The position numbers and the translations under genes are program-made. Below the pieces are notes generated by a model that was not told the origin of the DNA, did no database searches, and worked only from the letters and a program-made list of their open reading frames with translations. This document shows positions 1-5,960 of a stretch of 12,539 nucleotides of DNA, one piece after another. Position 1 is the stretch's first letter; each line of letters starts with the position of its first letter. This DNA comes from Lysobacteraceae bacterium (lineage in GTDB: Bacteria > Pseudomonadota > Gammaproteobacteria > DSM-19610): the NCBI GenBank assembly GCA_020201295.1, contig JAIVHA010000044.1, positions 1 through 12,539 of the forward strand, in the 5' to 3' direction.

Positions 1-2
1 AG

Positions 3-1073
3 GCGGTGGCCCTGGGGCCCGATGCCCTGATCATGGCCGACCCCGGCCTCATCATGCTGGTGCGCGAACGCTGGCCGGAGTTGCCCGTTCATCTCTCGGT
101 GCAGGCCAACACCATGAACCATGCCAGCGTGAAGTTCTGGCAGCAGCTGGGACTGAAGCGCATCATCCTGTCACGCGAACTGTCCCTGGACGAGGTGGAG
201 GAGATTCGCCAGCAGTGCCCGGACATGGAGCTGGAGGTGTTCGTGCACGGTGCGTTGTGCATCGCCTATTCCGGTCGTTGCCTGCTGTCGGGCTACTTCA
301 ATCATCGCGATGCCAACCAGGGCAGCTGCACCAATTCCTGCCGCTGGGACTACAAGCTGCACGAGGCCAGCACCGATGCCAGCGGCGATGTGCAACGCTA
401 TATCCCACCCGCGGCCCAGACCGGCGATGGCCAGCGTCATACCGCTTCGGAGCAGGTCTACCTGATCGAGGAGCACGAGCGCCCCGGCGAGCTGATGCCC
501 GTGGAGGAGGACGAGCACGGTACCTATATCATGAACTCCAAGGACCTGCGCGCCGTGGAACATGTGGAGCGTCTGGTGAAGATGGGCATCGACAGTCTGA
601 AGATCGAGGGCCGCACCAAGTCACACTACTATGTAGCCCGCACCGCCCAGGTGTATCGCCGCGCCATCGATGATGCCGTGGCCGGGCGCACCTTCGATCC
701 GAGTCTGCTGGGGGTGCTGGAAAACCTTGCCAACCGCGGCTACACGGACGGCTTCTACCAGCGCCACCATGCCGAGGAATACCAGAACTACCTGAGCCAT
801 CATTCCGACAGCCTCAAGCAACGTTTCGTCGGAGAACTCTGCGGCTATGAATCCACCACCGGCCTGGCCGAAGTGGATGTGAAGAACAAGTTCGCCATCG
901 GTGACAGTCTGGAACTGTTGCTGCCCGACGGCAATCGCCGCTTCACCCTGCGACACATGGAAAGCCTCCAGGGCGAGGCCATGGCCGAGGCACCCGGCGG
1001 CGGCTACCGGGTGCGCATCCCGCTGGAAGCGGGAGAATACGAAATGGGATTGCTGGCGCGGGACCTGGATTGA
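3..1073 (+). CDS. trhP: TrhP/YegQ-type tRNA hydroxylation protein (peptidase U32 family), 5' end outside window
   Basis: Peptidase U32 family. TrhP (YegQ) uses prephenate-dependent chemistry to make 5-hydroxyuridine at the wobble position of certain tRNAs in the cytoplasm. The reading frame is open from the first bases of the window, so roughly the first 90 residues are missing compared with the about 450-residue E. coli protein as I recall it. Visible hallmarks are DALIMADPGLI, HLSVQAN, SRELSLDEVEEI and FVHGALC. The cysteine region SGRCLLSGYF...GSCTNSCRW is where the family carries conserved, probably iron-sulfur-binding cysteines. Later comes YIMNSKDLRAVEHVERL, then SLKIEGRTKS, typical of the U32 core, and a C-terminal beta-rich segment (VKNKFAIGDSLELL) ends the protein normally. 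The gene converges on the DsrC/TusE-family gene with a 12-base gap and no obvious terminator hairpin. The GTG at position 6 is not the true start. The family call is very secure; TrhP rather than another U32 paralogue rests on the close residue match. Confidence 0.95.
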   Translation, partial: AVALGPDALIMADPGLIMLVRERWPELPVHLSVQANTMNHASVKFWQQLGLKRIILSRELSLDEVEEIRQQCPDMELEVFVHGALCIAYSGRCLLSGYFNHRDANQGSCTNSCRWDYKLHEASTDASGDVQRYIPPAAQTGDGQRHTASEQVYLIEEHERPGELMPVEEDEHGTYIMNSKDLRAVEHVERLVKMGIDSLKIEGRTKSHYYVARTAQVYRRAIDDAVAGRTFDPSLLGVLENLANRGYTDGFYQRHHAEEYQNYLSHHSDSLKQRFVGELCGYESTTGLAEVDVKNKFAIGDSLELLLPDGNRRFTLRHMESLQGEAMAEAPGGGYRVRIPLEAGEYEMGLLARDLD

Positions 1074-1085
1074 AACGCTTTGAAA

Positions 1086-1421
1086 CTAGCTGCAACCCTT
1101 GGGACGGGGCAGGCCGGCCACCTTGTTGGCGCACTTGATCAGGCCGGTGGGGAACAGCGAATAGATGTACTTCTGGTCGCTGCGATCCTTGCCGAACTTG
1201 GCCTTCATGATCTTCGAGAACACCCGCGGTTCCGCCACGGTACCGTTGTCCTGGAAGTATTCGCGTGCCGCGTGGATGATGTCCCAGTGTTCCTGGGTCA
1301 GTTCCGGTATGTTCTCGTTCTTGGCGACCTCCACGGCCAAGTCTTCGCTCCACTCGTCGAGATTCACCAGCCAACCGGCCTCGCTCAGTTCGATCACTTT
1401 ACCGTCAACAACAGCCTGCAT
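1086..1421 (-). CDS. DsrC/TusE-family sulfur-relay protein
   Basis: A 111-residue protein of the DsrC/TusE/DsvC family, which carries sulfur as a persulfide or trisulfide on a C-terminal swinging arm. TusE serves tRNA 2-thiouridylation; DsrC serves dissimilatory sulfite reductase. Family signatures are the LTQEHWDIIHAAREYF helix, KYIYSLFPTG, and the arm AGLPRPKGCS, in which penultimate Cys110 corresponds to the reactive CysA. A second cysteine, Cys97, lies 13 residues before Cys110; the second cysteine of true DsrC (CysB), as I recall the Allochromatium protein, lies 11 before. Asn99 occupies that place here, so by the usual rule this is TusE-like or a separate DsrC-like paralogue. The start is well supported: AGGAG sits 8 bases before the ATG. 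No tusBCD, dsrEFH or dsrAB genes lie nearby. A perfect 10-bp palindrome (GATAGCTATC, 1446-1455) lies just upstream and may be regulatory. Confidence 0.9.
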   Translation of the reverse strand: MQAVVDGKVIELSEAGWLVNLDEWSEDLAVEVAKNENIPELTQEHWDIIHAAREYFQDNGTVAEPRVFSKIMKAKFGKDRSDQKYIYSLFPTGLIKCANKVAGLPRPKGCS

Positions 1422-1493
1422 GTTTCAACTCCTGAAATAATCTTGGATAGCTATCAGGAATAGCCTCGGGATGCCAAATCGGCCGGCGCGGGC

Positions 1494-1919
1494 CTACTTG
1501 CGGCGGGTAGGCAGCCGGCGACGGTTCTTCTTGTCCGGTTCGTAGCGCAGGATGCTGCGCCGGTCATGGTGTATGCGGCGAACCTTGTCATCGCGATGTT
1601 CCAGCAAGGGCAGGTAATGGCAATGGCAATCGAGCTCACAGCCGGCCAGGGGCAATCGTGGCGCATAGTCGAGGGCAAAGGCCTGGCCATGCAGTTCCTG
1701 CACTTGAGAACAGCTGGGACGGTCCTTGCGGGTTTGAATGGTCACTCCCCAGTACAGACCGGAACGTTTCAGGTAGTCGAGCCGGTCGACCTCGGACCGC
1801 GTGGCGGAAACGGGGGTGGCGCGGACTACGCGTTCGCGCGCCCGTTTCCGGCGCAGCGCCCACAGCAGTCCCAGCACCAGGGCCAGGTACAGTAAACCGA
1901 TTGCTACGAGTGTCAGCAT
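1494..1919 (-). CDS. Small membrane-anchored protein with Cys-rich, Arg-rich tail (unknown function)
   Basis: A 141-residue protein I cannot name. The start at 1919 is preferred over an upstream in-frame ATG (1979) because GAGGAGA lies immediately before it and because it puts a clean hydrophobic helix (residues 2-21) at the N terminus, followed by RRKRARER. This suggests a single membrane anchor with the rest in the cytoplasm. The central part contains Cys70, Cys94, Cys98 and Cys100 around APRLPLAGCELDCHC, followed by HHDRR and a very basic end (KKNRRRLPTRRK). I have the impression of uncharacterised proteobacterial proteins with a similar C...LPL.GC...C.C.Y...DRR layout, but no function attaches to them. 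Four clustered Cys and neighbouring His could bind a metal; that is inference. It lies 72 bases upstream of the DsrC/TusE-family gene on the same strand, so co-transcription is possible. Confidence 0.7.
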   Translation of the reverse strand: MLTLVAIGLLYLALVLGLLWALRRKRARERVVRATPVSATRSEVDRLDYLKRSGLYWGVTIQTRKDRPSCSQVQELHGQAFALDYAPRLPLAGCELDCHCHYLPLLEHRDDKVRRIHHDRRSILRYEPDKKNRRRLPTRRK

Positions 1920-2128
1920 ATGTCTCCTCGCCCCTTTCCCGGAACTACCGTGCAGGGGGGGCTGCCGGTTACAGGACAAGCATGTGTCGGGAGGGCATGG
2001 GAAGGCAAGGGATCGGGTTGCGGAGGTCTTGCGAAATAGGAAAGTGAAGGTAAAGAAAACGTGTCCAGGCAGGAAATACCCGGAAAAGAAAACACTGCCA
2101 AGCGTAACACGCAGGATACGCCTGTGAA

Positions 2129-2157
2129 GAAACCCCGCGGCGCTGCCACGGGGTTTC
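2129..2157 (-). terminator. Rho-independent terminator of the cold-shock gene
   Basis: A 9-bp perfect stem (GAAACCCCG at 2129-2137 with CGGGGTTTC at 2149-2157) and an 11-base loop. Read on the minus strand, it starts 10 bases after the cold-shock stop codon and runs into a short T-rich tract (TTTCTTC). The position and polarity fit termination of the cold-shock transcript. Confidence 0.75.
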
Positions 2158-2167
2158 GACGACTGGG

Positions 2168-2374
2168 TTAACCGGCTGCGGTTACCTGGGTCGCCTGCGG
2201 TCCCTTGGGGCCGTTTTCGATTTCGAAGTTCACGGCTTGACCCTCGGCCAGGGTGCGGAAGCCGCCGCCCTGGATCGCGGAGAAATGGACGAATACGTCC
2301 TTGCCGCCGTCGTCCGGAGTGATGAAGCCAAAACCCTTGGATTCGTTAAACCACTTAACAGTACCTGAAGCCAT
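2168..2374 (-). CDS. CspA-family cold-shock protein
   Basis: A 68-residue single cold-shock domain, the full normal length. Proteins of this family bind single-stranded RNA and DNA and act as RNA chaperones during cold shock or routine growth. RNP1 is KGFGFI (residues 13-18) and RNP2 is VFVHF (27-31); both aromatic nucleic-acid-binding faces are complete, and the N terminus MASGTVKWFN is classical. The Shine-Dalgarno sequence is weak (AGG about 10 bases before the ATG), which is not unusual for csp genes with structured leaders. About 240 bases separate it from the next upstream gene, leaving room for the long 5' leader typical of the family; a candidate promoter about 140 bases upstream is listed separately. 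Which paralogue (CspA, CspD, CspE or other) cannot be decided from sequence alone, and cold induction is not demonstrated. Confidence 0.95.
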   Translation of the reverse strand: MASGTVKWFNESKGFGFITPDDGGKDVFVHFSAIQGGGFRTLAEGQAVNFEIENGPKGPQATQVTAAG

Positions 2375-2514
2375 ATCTATTGCCTATGCTGATCAAAACG
2401 ATTGTTCATTGCCACTCACGGGGAGGTTGTTCGCAGGAAAATGCCGGTAGGGATTTCTGAAAAGAACCTGGCTTGAGTGCAACGGTTTCGAGTCTACCCT
2501 AATCGCTGCCGGGA

Positions 2515-2543
2515 ATACTACTGTTTGGATGTTATTTTTTCAC
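2515..2543 (-). promoter_or_regulatory. Candidate sigma-70 promoter of the cold-shock gene
   Basis: On the minus strand, GTGAAA (-35, 4 of 6 consensus matches) and TAGTAT (-10, 4 of 6) are separated by 17 bases. It would give a leader of about 135 bases before the cold-shock ATG, in the range known for cspA-type mRNAs. No clear cold-box was seen. This is a pattern match only. Confidence 0.3.
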
Positions 2544-2548
2544 CCGTT

Positions 2549-2602
2549 TCACTCCTCGGCGGAAATGGACAGGCGAAAACGGATGTACTGGGCCTGGGTC
2601 AT
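2549..2602 (-). pseudogene. Possible 5' stub of a DUF2835-type gene
   Basis: A 17-codon ORF starting 10 bases after the ATPase relic's stop codon reads MTQAQYIRFRLSISAEE and then stops. From memory, DUF2835 proteins (about 70 residues) begin with a very similar YRF.L.ISAE sequence followed by a LxYYxG helix. Here the frame ends right after the acidic pair, and the rest of the family is not found in the following 150 bases. I read it as a truncated remnant, in keeping with the decay next to it. The match is short and from memory, so chance resemblance is possible. Confidence 0.25.
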
Positions 2603-2612
2603 GGACGTTGAC

Positions 2613-3029
2613 TCAGCGCGCCTTGAGCCGTACGCGAATGGCCTCTTCCTGATCCTGGTCGTCGAGTTGTTCTTCCAGTTGGCGAATGGCCACCCGGGTC
2701 TCCGGCAACAGCACATCCTCGAGGGCGCGGGCGCGGCGTTCGGTGCGTCGGTAATCGTCCATCAATCGGTACAGGTTGCCCGAAGGCAGGGCCAGGTCCC
2801 GTGCCCGCAGGAGCAGGAAGTGAAAGATCCCGGCGGCGCGGGGCAGCCTGGCGAGGGGTGCATAGTCCGGGTCCTGGTACATCCATTCCGGCACTGTTTC
2901 GCGCCGCAACAGACCACCCAGGGCCGGCAGATCCATCCAATGGGTGATCCAGGCGGTGGCCGCCTGCCAGGGGCGTGCCTGCAAGCGCGCCTGGATATAG
3001 TCGTAGCGCCCGGTGTCAATCCGCATCAT
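2613..3029 (-). pseudogene. Chimeric relic of V/A-type ATPase subunits C (V0D/AC39) and D
   Basis: A 138-codon open frame that looks like pieces of two rotary-ATPase subunits joined in frame. Residues 8-20 (GRYDYIQARLQAR) resemble the start of V0D/AC39-family C subunits (Y.Y..ARL.A). Residues about 20-66 (WMDLPALGGLLR...EWMYQDPDYAPL) resemble the C-terminal part of the same family. Residues about 85-138 (RLMDDYRRTERRARALEDVLLPE...IRQLEEQL...EEAIR) match the C-terminal coil of subunit D, whose signature is RR.NALE..L.P....I..... Subunit C is normally over 300 residues and D about 200, so most of both is missing, and no A, B, E, I or K subunit is in the window. The start is ATG 3029, after GGGGA. 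I infer deletions that collapsed an ATPase operon while leaving an open frame. A rare short stand-alone protein is the alternative. The D-like C terminus is the most secure part. Confidence 0.5.
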
Positions 3030-3213
3030 GGTTCCGGTCCCCGTCCGCCGCGCTGAGGGCGGCGGCCAGTTCGGCGACGATGGTATCGACATGGGTGTCG
3101 TCGAGTTCCAGGCGCTGGCTGAGCTCGGTGAGGCGGCGGTGATGCTGGAATCGTCCTGGCGCAGCGGCATGTTCCGTCCTGTCGTCATTCGGAAAGTGGC
3201 TGAATCCGGGCAC
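3016..3213 (-). CDS. Small hypothetical protein overlapping the ATPase relic
   Basis: A 65-residue frame with a GTG start and no convincing Shine-Dalgarno sequence. Its stop overlaps the ATG of the following ATPase-like ORF by 14 bases, a spacing typical of translational coupling. From about residue 22 onward codon third positions are mostly G or C, and the peptide looks protein-like and helical (RRLTELSQRLELDDTHVDTIVAELAAAL). The competing frame on the same strand gives a Ser/Pro/Thr-rich, less plausible peptide. The acidic, His-containing C terminus and amphipathic helix give no function. It may be a leader gene of the decayed ATPase operon or itself a 5'-truncated remnant, since the first 20 residues look less constrained. 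I do not recognise it. Confidence 0.4.
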   Translation of the reverse strand: MPGFSHFPNDDRTEHAAAPGRFQHHRRLTELSQRLELDDTHVDTIVAELAAALSAADGDRNHDAD

Positions 3214-3318
3214 CCGACCGGGTGCGCTTCATCAGGATCGACAGCGGGTTTAAGGTACCCACAATGCCAGCGGGCGGCAAGGCGTATCGCGGTGCAGTCG
3301 GGCATGGATATTCTTCAC

Positions 3319-3359
3319 ATTGTGACGCTGGCGCCCGTGGGGGACATTCATGTCACAAT
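3319..3359. promoter_or_regulatory. Inverted repeat ATTGTGAC-N25-GTCACAAT in divergent promoter region
   Basis: Two perfectly complementary 8-base arms (3319-3326 and 3352-3359) lie in the 244-base divergent gap between the small minus-strand ORF and the DUF3617 gene, about 100 bases before the DUF3617 start. The left arm is embedded in a compact palindrome TCACA-T-TGTGA (3315-3325). The half-sites TGTGA/TCACA are those of CRP-type regulators, but the spacing differs from the canonical 6-base gap. It could be a paired operator or a cruciform; no regulator can be assigned. Confidence 0.35.
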
Positions 3360-3457
3360 ACGTTACTGTGCCCAGGCGGTCAGGGCAGGCTGCCTGTGCC
3401 ACGCGCGTGGTGGTCCGTAACCTCCGCGCTCCATTGGGGAAAGACAAGGACAGGAAC

Positions 3458-3883
3458 ATGAACAAGAGATTGGTTTGTGCAGGATTCGGCCTGTGCGGCC
3501 TGCTGTTGGCCAGCACGGGAGCAGTGGCCATGGAGGTCAAGACAGGCCTCTGGGAAAGCCACATCGAAACGGAGATCGAGGGCTTGCCCGTATCACCTCC
3601 GCCCATGACCCATCGCAACTGCGTCACCGAGGAGGACCTGGTGCCACAGATGCAGTCTCCGGGCCAGGAGTGTGAAGTGCTCGAACACAGCACCAGCGGC
3701 AAGACGGTCACCTGGCGGGTGCAATGCAAACAGGACGGTATGACCATGACCGGCCACGGGAAGATCGTCTATTCCGGTGAGCGCTATGAGGGTAATGTGG
3801 TCATGACCATGGACGGCGGCCCCATGGGGCCGATGAAAATGACCCAGACCATGACCGGGCGGCGCATCGGTGACTGCCCGTAA
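3458..3883 (+). CDS. Exported DUF3617-family protein
   Basis: A 141-residue protein. A typical Sec signal peptide (MNKR, then a hydrophobic stretch to about residue 24, with AVA before the likely cleavage) directs it to the periplasm. The mature part begins with the family hallmark VKTGLWE and ends TMTGRRIGDC, characteristic of DUF3617 proteins, whose function is unknown. Mature cysteines at 55, 72, 90 and 140 could form two disulfides. A Met/Gly-rich segment (GGPMGPMKMTQTMTG) near the end is also usual in the family. The ATG at 3458 is chosen over an upstream in-frame ATG (3350) because it follows AGGACAGGA and starts the signal peptide. The PPK2 gene follows within 16 bases on the same strand, so the two are probably co-transcribed. 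Confidence 0.85.
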   Translation: MNKRLVCAGFGLCGLLLASTGAVAMEVKTGLWESHIETEIEGLPVSPPPMTHRNCVTEEDLVPQMQSPGQECEVLEHSTSGKTVTWRVQCKQDGMTMTGHGKIVYSGERYEGNVVMTMDGGPMGPMKMTQTMTGRRIGDCP

Positions 3884-3899
3884 GTGCAGGGCGGGGCCG

Positions 3900-4754
3900 G
3901 TGGAAAGCCCTTTTCTTGCCCCGGTTGATGGCAGTTTTCGTTGCCGGGATTTTTCCACCCGGCCACCCAGGGGGGCGCCGGGGAAAAAGGCCGCGCAGAA
4001 ACGGCTCGAGACCTGCATCAGCGTCCTGGATGAGCAGCAACGGCGACTCTATGCGCATCAACGCCACGCCCTGTTGCTGATCTTCCAGGCCATGGATGCG
4101 GCCGGCAAGGACGGCACCATCCGGGCTGTCATGCGCGGGATCGATCCCGCCGGCTGTCACGTGTTCTCTTTCAAACAGCCGAGTCCGCTGGAACTGAACC
4201 ACGATTTTCTCTGGCGCACCAACCGTTGCCTGCCGGAGCGGGGCAATATCGGGATTTTCAACCGCAGCTATTACGAGGAAGTACTAATAGTCCGGGTACA
4301 CCCTGAGTACCTGGACCAACAGCGACTTCCAGAACCTGCGTCCCTGCAGCAGCTCTGGCAGGAACGCTATGAATCCATCCGCTGCCATGAGCAGCACCTG
4401 GCACGCAACGGCACCCTGGTTCTGAAATTCTGGCTGAATATCTCACGAAAGGAGCAGCGCAAACGCTTTCTTTCGCGCATCGACGAGCCGGAGAAGAACT
4501 GGAAATTTTCCGAAGCTGATGTACGGGAACGCCAGCACTGGGAGGCCTACATGGAGGCCTACCAGGAGGCGATAGCCAATACCGCCCGCCCCTGGGCTCC
4601 ATGGTATGTGATCCCGGCCGACGACAAGGGCTACATGCGTCTTTGCGTGGCGGAGATCATCACTGCCAGCCTGCAGCAGCTGGAGCTGGAATATCCCCGC
4701 CTGAGCGAGACGGAGATCCAGCGCATCCAATCACTGCGTTCATTGCTTGAATGA
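3900..4754 (+). CDS. ppk2: Polyphosphate kinase 2 (PPK2) family protein
   Basis: Cytoplasmic polyphosphate:nucleotide phosphotransferase with a P-loop fold, 284 residues. The Walker A loop is AMDAAGKDG (residues 64-72, Lys70), followed by FSFKQPS and HDFLWR. The PPK2 signature ERGNIGIFNRSYYEEVL holds the Walker B/lid region (residues 113-129). Further blocks are LKFWLNISRKEQRKR, WKFSEADVRER and PWYVIPADDKGYMR, all classical. The start is uncertain. GTG 3870 is the longest in frame and overlaps the DUF3617 gene by 14 bases. I prefer GTG 3900 because the resulting N terminus (ESPFLAPVDGSFRCRDF) matches where family members usually begin. Known PPK2s make ATP or GTP from polyphosphate and ADP/GDP or AMP; subclass and nucleotide preference cannot be read here. 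Probable operon with the DUF3617 gene upstream and the 80-residue protein downstream. Confidence 0.93.
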   Translation: MESPFLAPVDGSFRCRDFSTRPPRGAPGKKAAQKRLETCISVLDEQQRRLYAHQRHALLLIFQAMDAAGKDGTIRAVMRGIDPAGCHVFSFKQPSPLELNHDFLWRTNRCLPERGNIGIFNRSYYEEVLIVRVHPEYLDQQRLPEPASLQQLWQERYESIRCHEQHLARNGTLVLKFWLNISRKEQRKRFLSRIDEPEKNWKFSEADVRERQHWEAYMEAYQEAIANTARPWAPWYVIPADDKGYMRLCVAEIITASLQQLELEYPRLSETEIQRIQSLRSLLE

Positions 4755-4771
4755 TAAAAACGGAGTACCCC

Positions 4772-5014
4772 ATGTCGACCCGCCTGATGATCCTGCCCAG
4801 TCCCGTATTCGAACAGATCCGCCTGGTGAGTGTGCCGGAGGATTTCGAGGAACACGAGGTCTACCGCCATGTCACCGGCATCATTGCCAGGACGCAGGAA
4901 GCCAGCCCCGGCTGTGGCTGGGAGGAACTGGCCGAGGCTCTGGAAGACCATGGCATCACCCTGGTCGATTGTATCCTGGGGCCGGAATTGCCCTGTTCGG
5001 GGGATGTCACCTAG
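4772..5014 (+). CDS. Conserved-looking 80-residue protein of unknown function
   Basis: ATG 4772 is preferred because CGGAG sits 6-7 bases before it. An in-frame ATG at 4751 overlapping the PPK2 stop as ATGA is the alternative and would add seven residues. The protein is soluble and acidic, with no signal peptide or membrane segment: MSTRLMILPSPVFEQIRLV, then a helix around EDFEEHEVYRHVTGIIAR, Trp50, and EELAEALEDHGITLVDCILGPEL. Cysteines are at 48, 67 and 75. Good codon use, a strong ribosome site and tight spacing behind PPK2 indicate a real gene of that operon. I do not recognise the family. Its TAG stop shares the bases CTAG (5011-5014) with the stop of the convergent permease fragment. 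Confidence 0.75.
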   Translation: MSTRLMILPSPVFEQIRLVSVPEDFEEHEVYRHVTGIIARTQEASPGCGWEELAEALEDHGITLVDCILGPELPCSGDVT

Positions 5015-5334
5015 CGCCTCAAGGACTCCAGGCTCGCCAGCAGGGGTTCACGGGGCAGCTTCAATAGAAGGAATGCGCCGAGCACGATACCGATTACCGT
5101 GAAGGTTAACAGCGGGCGAATTTCATCCCAGCGCACCTGGCGGCGACCATGTCGACTCAGCACCAGCGAGGCGCTGAAATCCAGCATCAGGCACAGGGGC
5201 ACCACGAACTGCAGCGGGAGAAAATGCGCAAGCAGAGGTACCGCGATGAGGCCCGAGCCGAAACCGGTGATGCCGCGGATGAAGTAGGCCGCAAGCAGGA
5301 TGGCCAGGGTGATGACAAGGGTGGCAAGCGTCAT
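5011..5334 (-). pseudogene. TauE/SafE-family permease, N-terminal half only
   Basis: A 107-codon frame that begins like a complete TauE/SafE (DUF81) transporter: two hydrophobic helices around the hallmark FIRGITGFGSGLIAVPLLAHFLP, then PLCLMLDFSASLVLSRHGRRQVRWDEIRPLL and another helix GIVLGAFLLLKLP. The family exports sulfite or organosulfonates, or similar anions, and is usually about 250 residues built from two halves. Here the frame stops after the first half, and no second half is visible in any minus-strand frame below 5011, where the intact 80-residue plus-strand gene lies. The ATG follows the rluA remnant stop by 15 bases and has a weak ribosome site. Most likely a truncated pseudogene. 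A functional half-size protein that dimerises is less likely but cannot be excluded. Confidence 0.65.
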
Positions 5335-5349
5335 GAGAGACTGGTGGCT

Positions 5350-5947
5350 TCAGAAATCAGGCGGGCAATCGAGGTGCAGCGTGCGGCCATTGCCTGGATG
5401 GGTAAAGGCCAGGGTACGCGCGTGCAGCAAGAGGCGCTCTGTATCGTCATCTTCGCCATAGAGCCGGTCCCCGAGAATCGGATGACCCAGGTGTTTCAAA
5501 TGTACGCGCAGCTGGTGTGAGCGGCCGGTTACCGGGTTCAGCAAGAGTCGCGTGGTGTCGCCTCCGGCGGGCTGTTCCAGGTATCGATAATGGGTCAGCG
5601 CAGCCTTGCCGTGCAGGAAATCCACCTTTTGCCTGGGACGGTTGGGCCAGTCGCTGAACAAAGGCAGATCGATGCTGCCGGCGGCATGGGGCAGCCGCCT
5701 CGGCATGCAGGGCAAGCAGCAGCAGGCCCGAGGTTTCCATGTCCAGCCGGTGGACGATGCGGGCAGCGGGGAATTCTTCCTGTACTCTCCCCGACAGACA
5801 GTCCTGCCGGTCGGGGCCGCGACCCGGCACGCTCAACAGGCCGGGTGGCTTGTTTACCACCAACAGGTCCGTGTCCTGGTAGAGGATATCAAGCCCCTTG
5901 TGTGCGGGTGGCTGATATCGATGGAAAGGTGGGGAAGCGGCTGGCAT
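5350..5947 (-). pseudogene. rluA: RluA-family pseudouridine synthase broken by an out-of-frame internal deletion
   Basis: RluA isomerises uridines in 23S rRNA and some tRNAs. The first 84 codons (from ATG 5947) give a good N-terminal half: ILYQDTDLLVVNKPPGLLSVPGR and the catalytic HRLDMETSG with Asp69. At about 5690-5706 the homology jumps into another frame, which continues RLPHAAGSIDLPLFSDWPNRP, NPVTGRSHQLRVHLKHLGHPILGDRLYG and LLLHARTLAF to a normal C terminus at 5350. Compared with the E. coli protein from memory, about 24 residues (the segment equivalent to RELKRQFREREPKKQYVARVWG) are absent at the junction, and the two halves differ in frame. The product would therefore be truncated or scrambled. 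A short repeated CATGCCG flanks the junction region. The gene sits between two other damaged genes. A sequencing or assembly error is the main alternative. Confidence 0.8.
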
Positions 5948-5960
5948 GTGCAACAGGAAC

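Noticed and set aside
2529..3056. 175-codon plus-strand ORF opposite the ATPase relic
   Set aside because: It has no ribosome site, gives a Pro/Gly/Gln/His-rich peptide without motifs, and mirrors the GC-rich third positions of the minus-strand frame, whose translation has family signatures.
2613..3305. Long 230-codon version of the ATPase-like ORF
   Set aside because: The first 92 codons encode a Ser/Pro/Thr-rich peptide unlike any protein start and overlap a better frame; ATG 3029 with GGGGA upstream begins the recognisable sequence.
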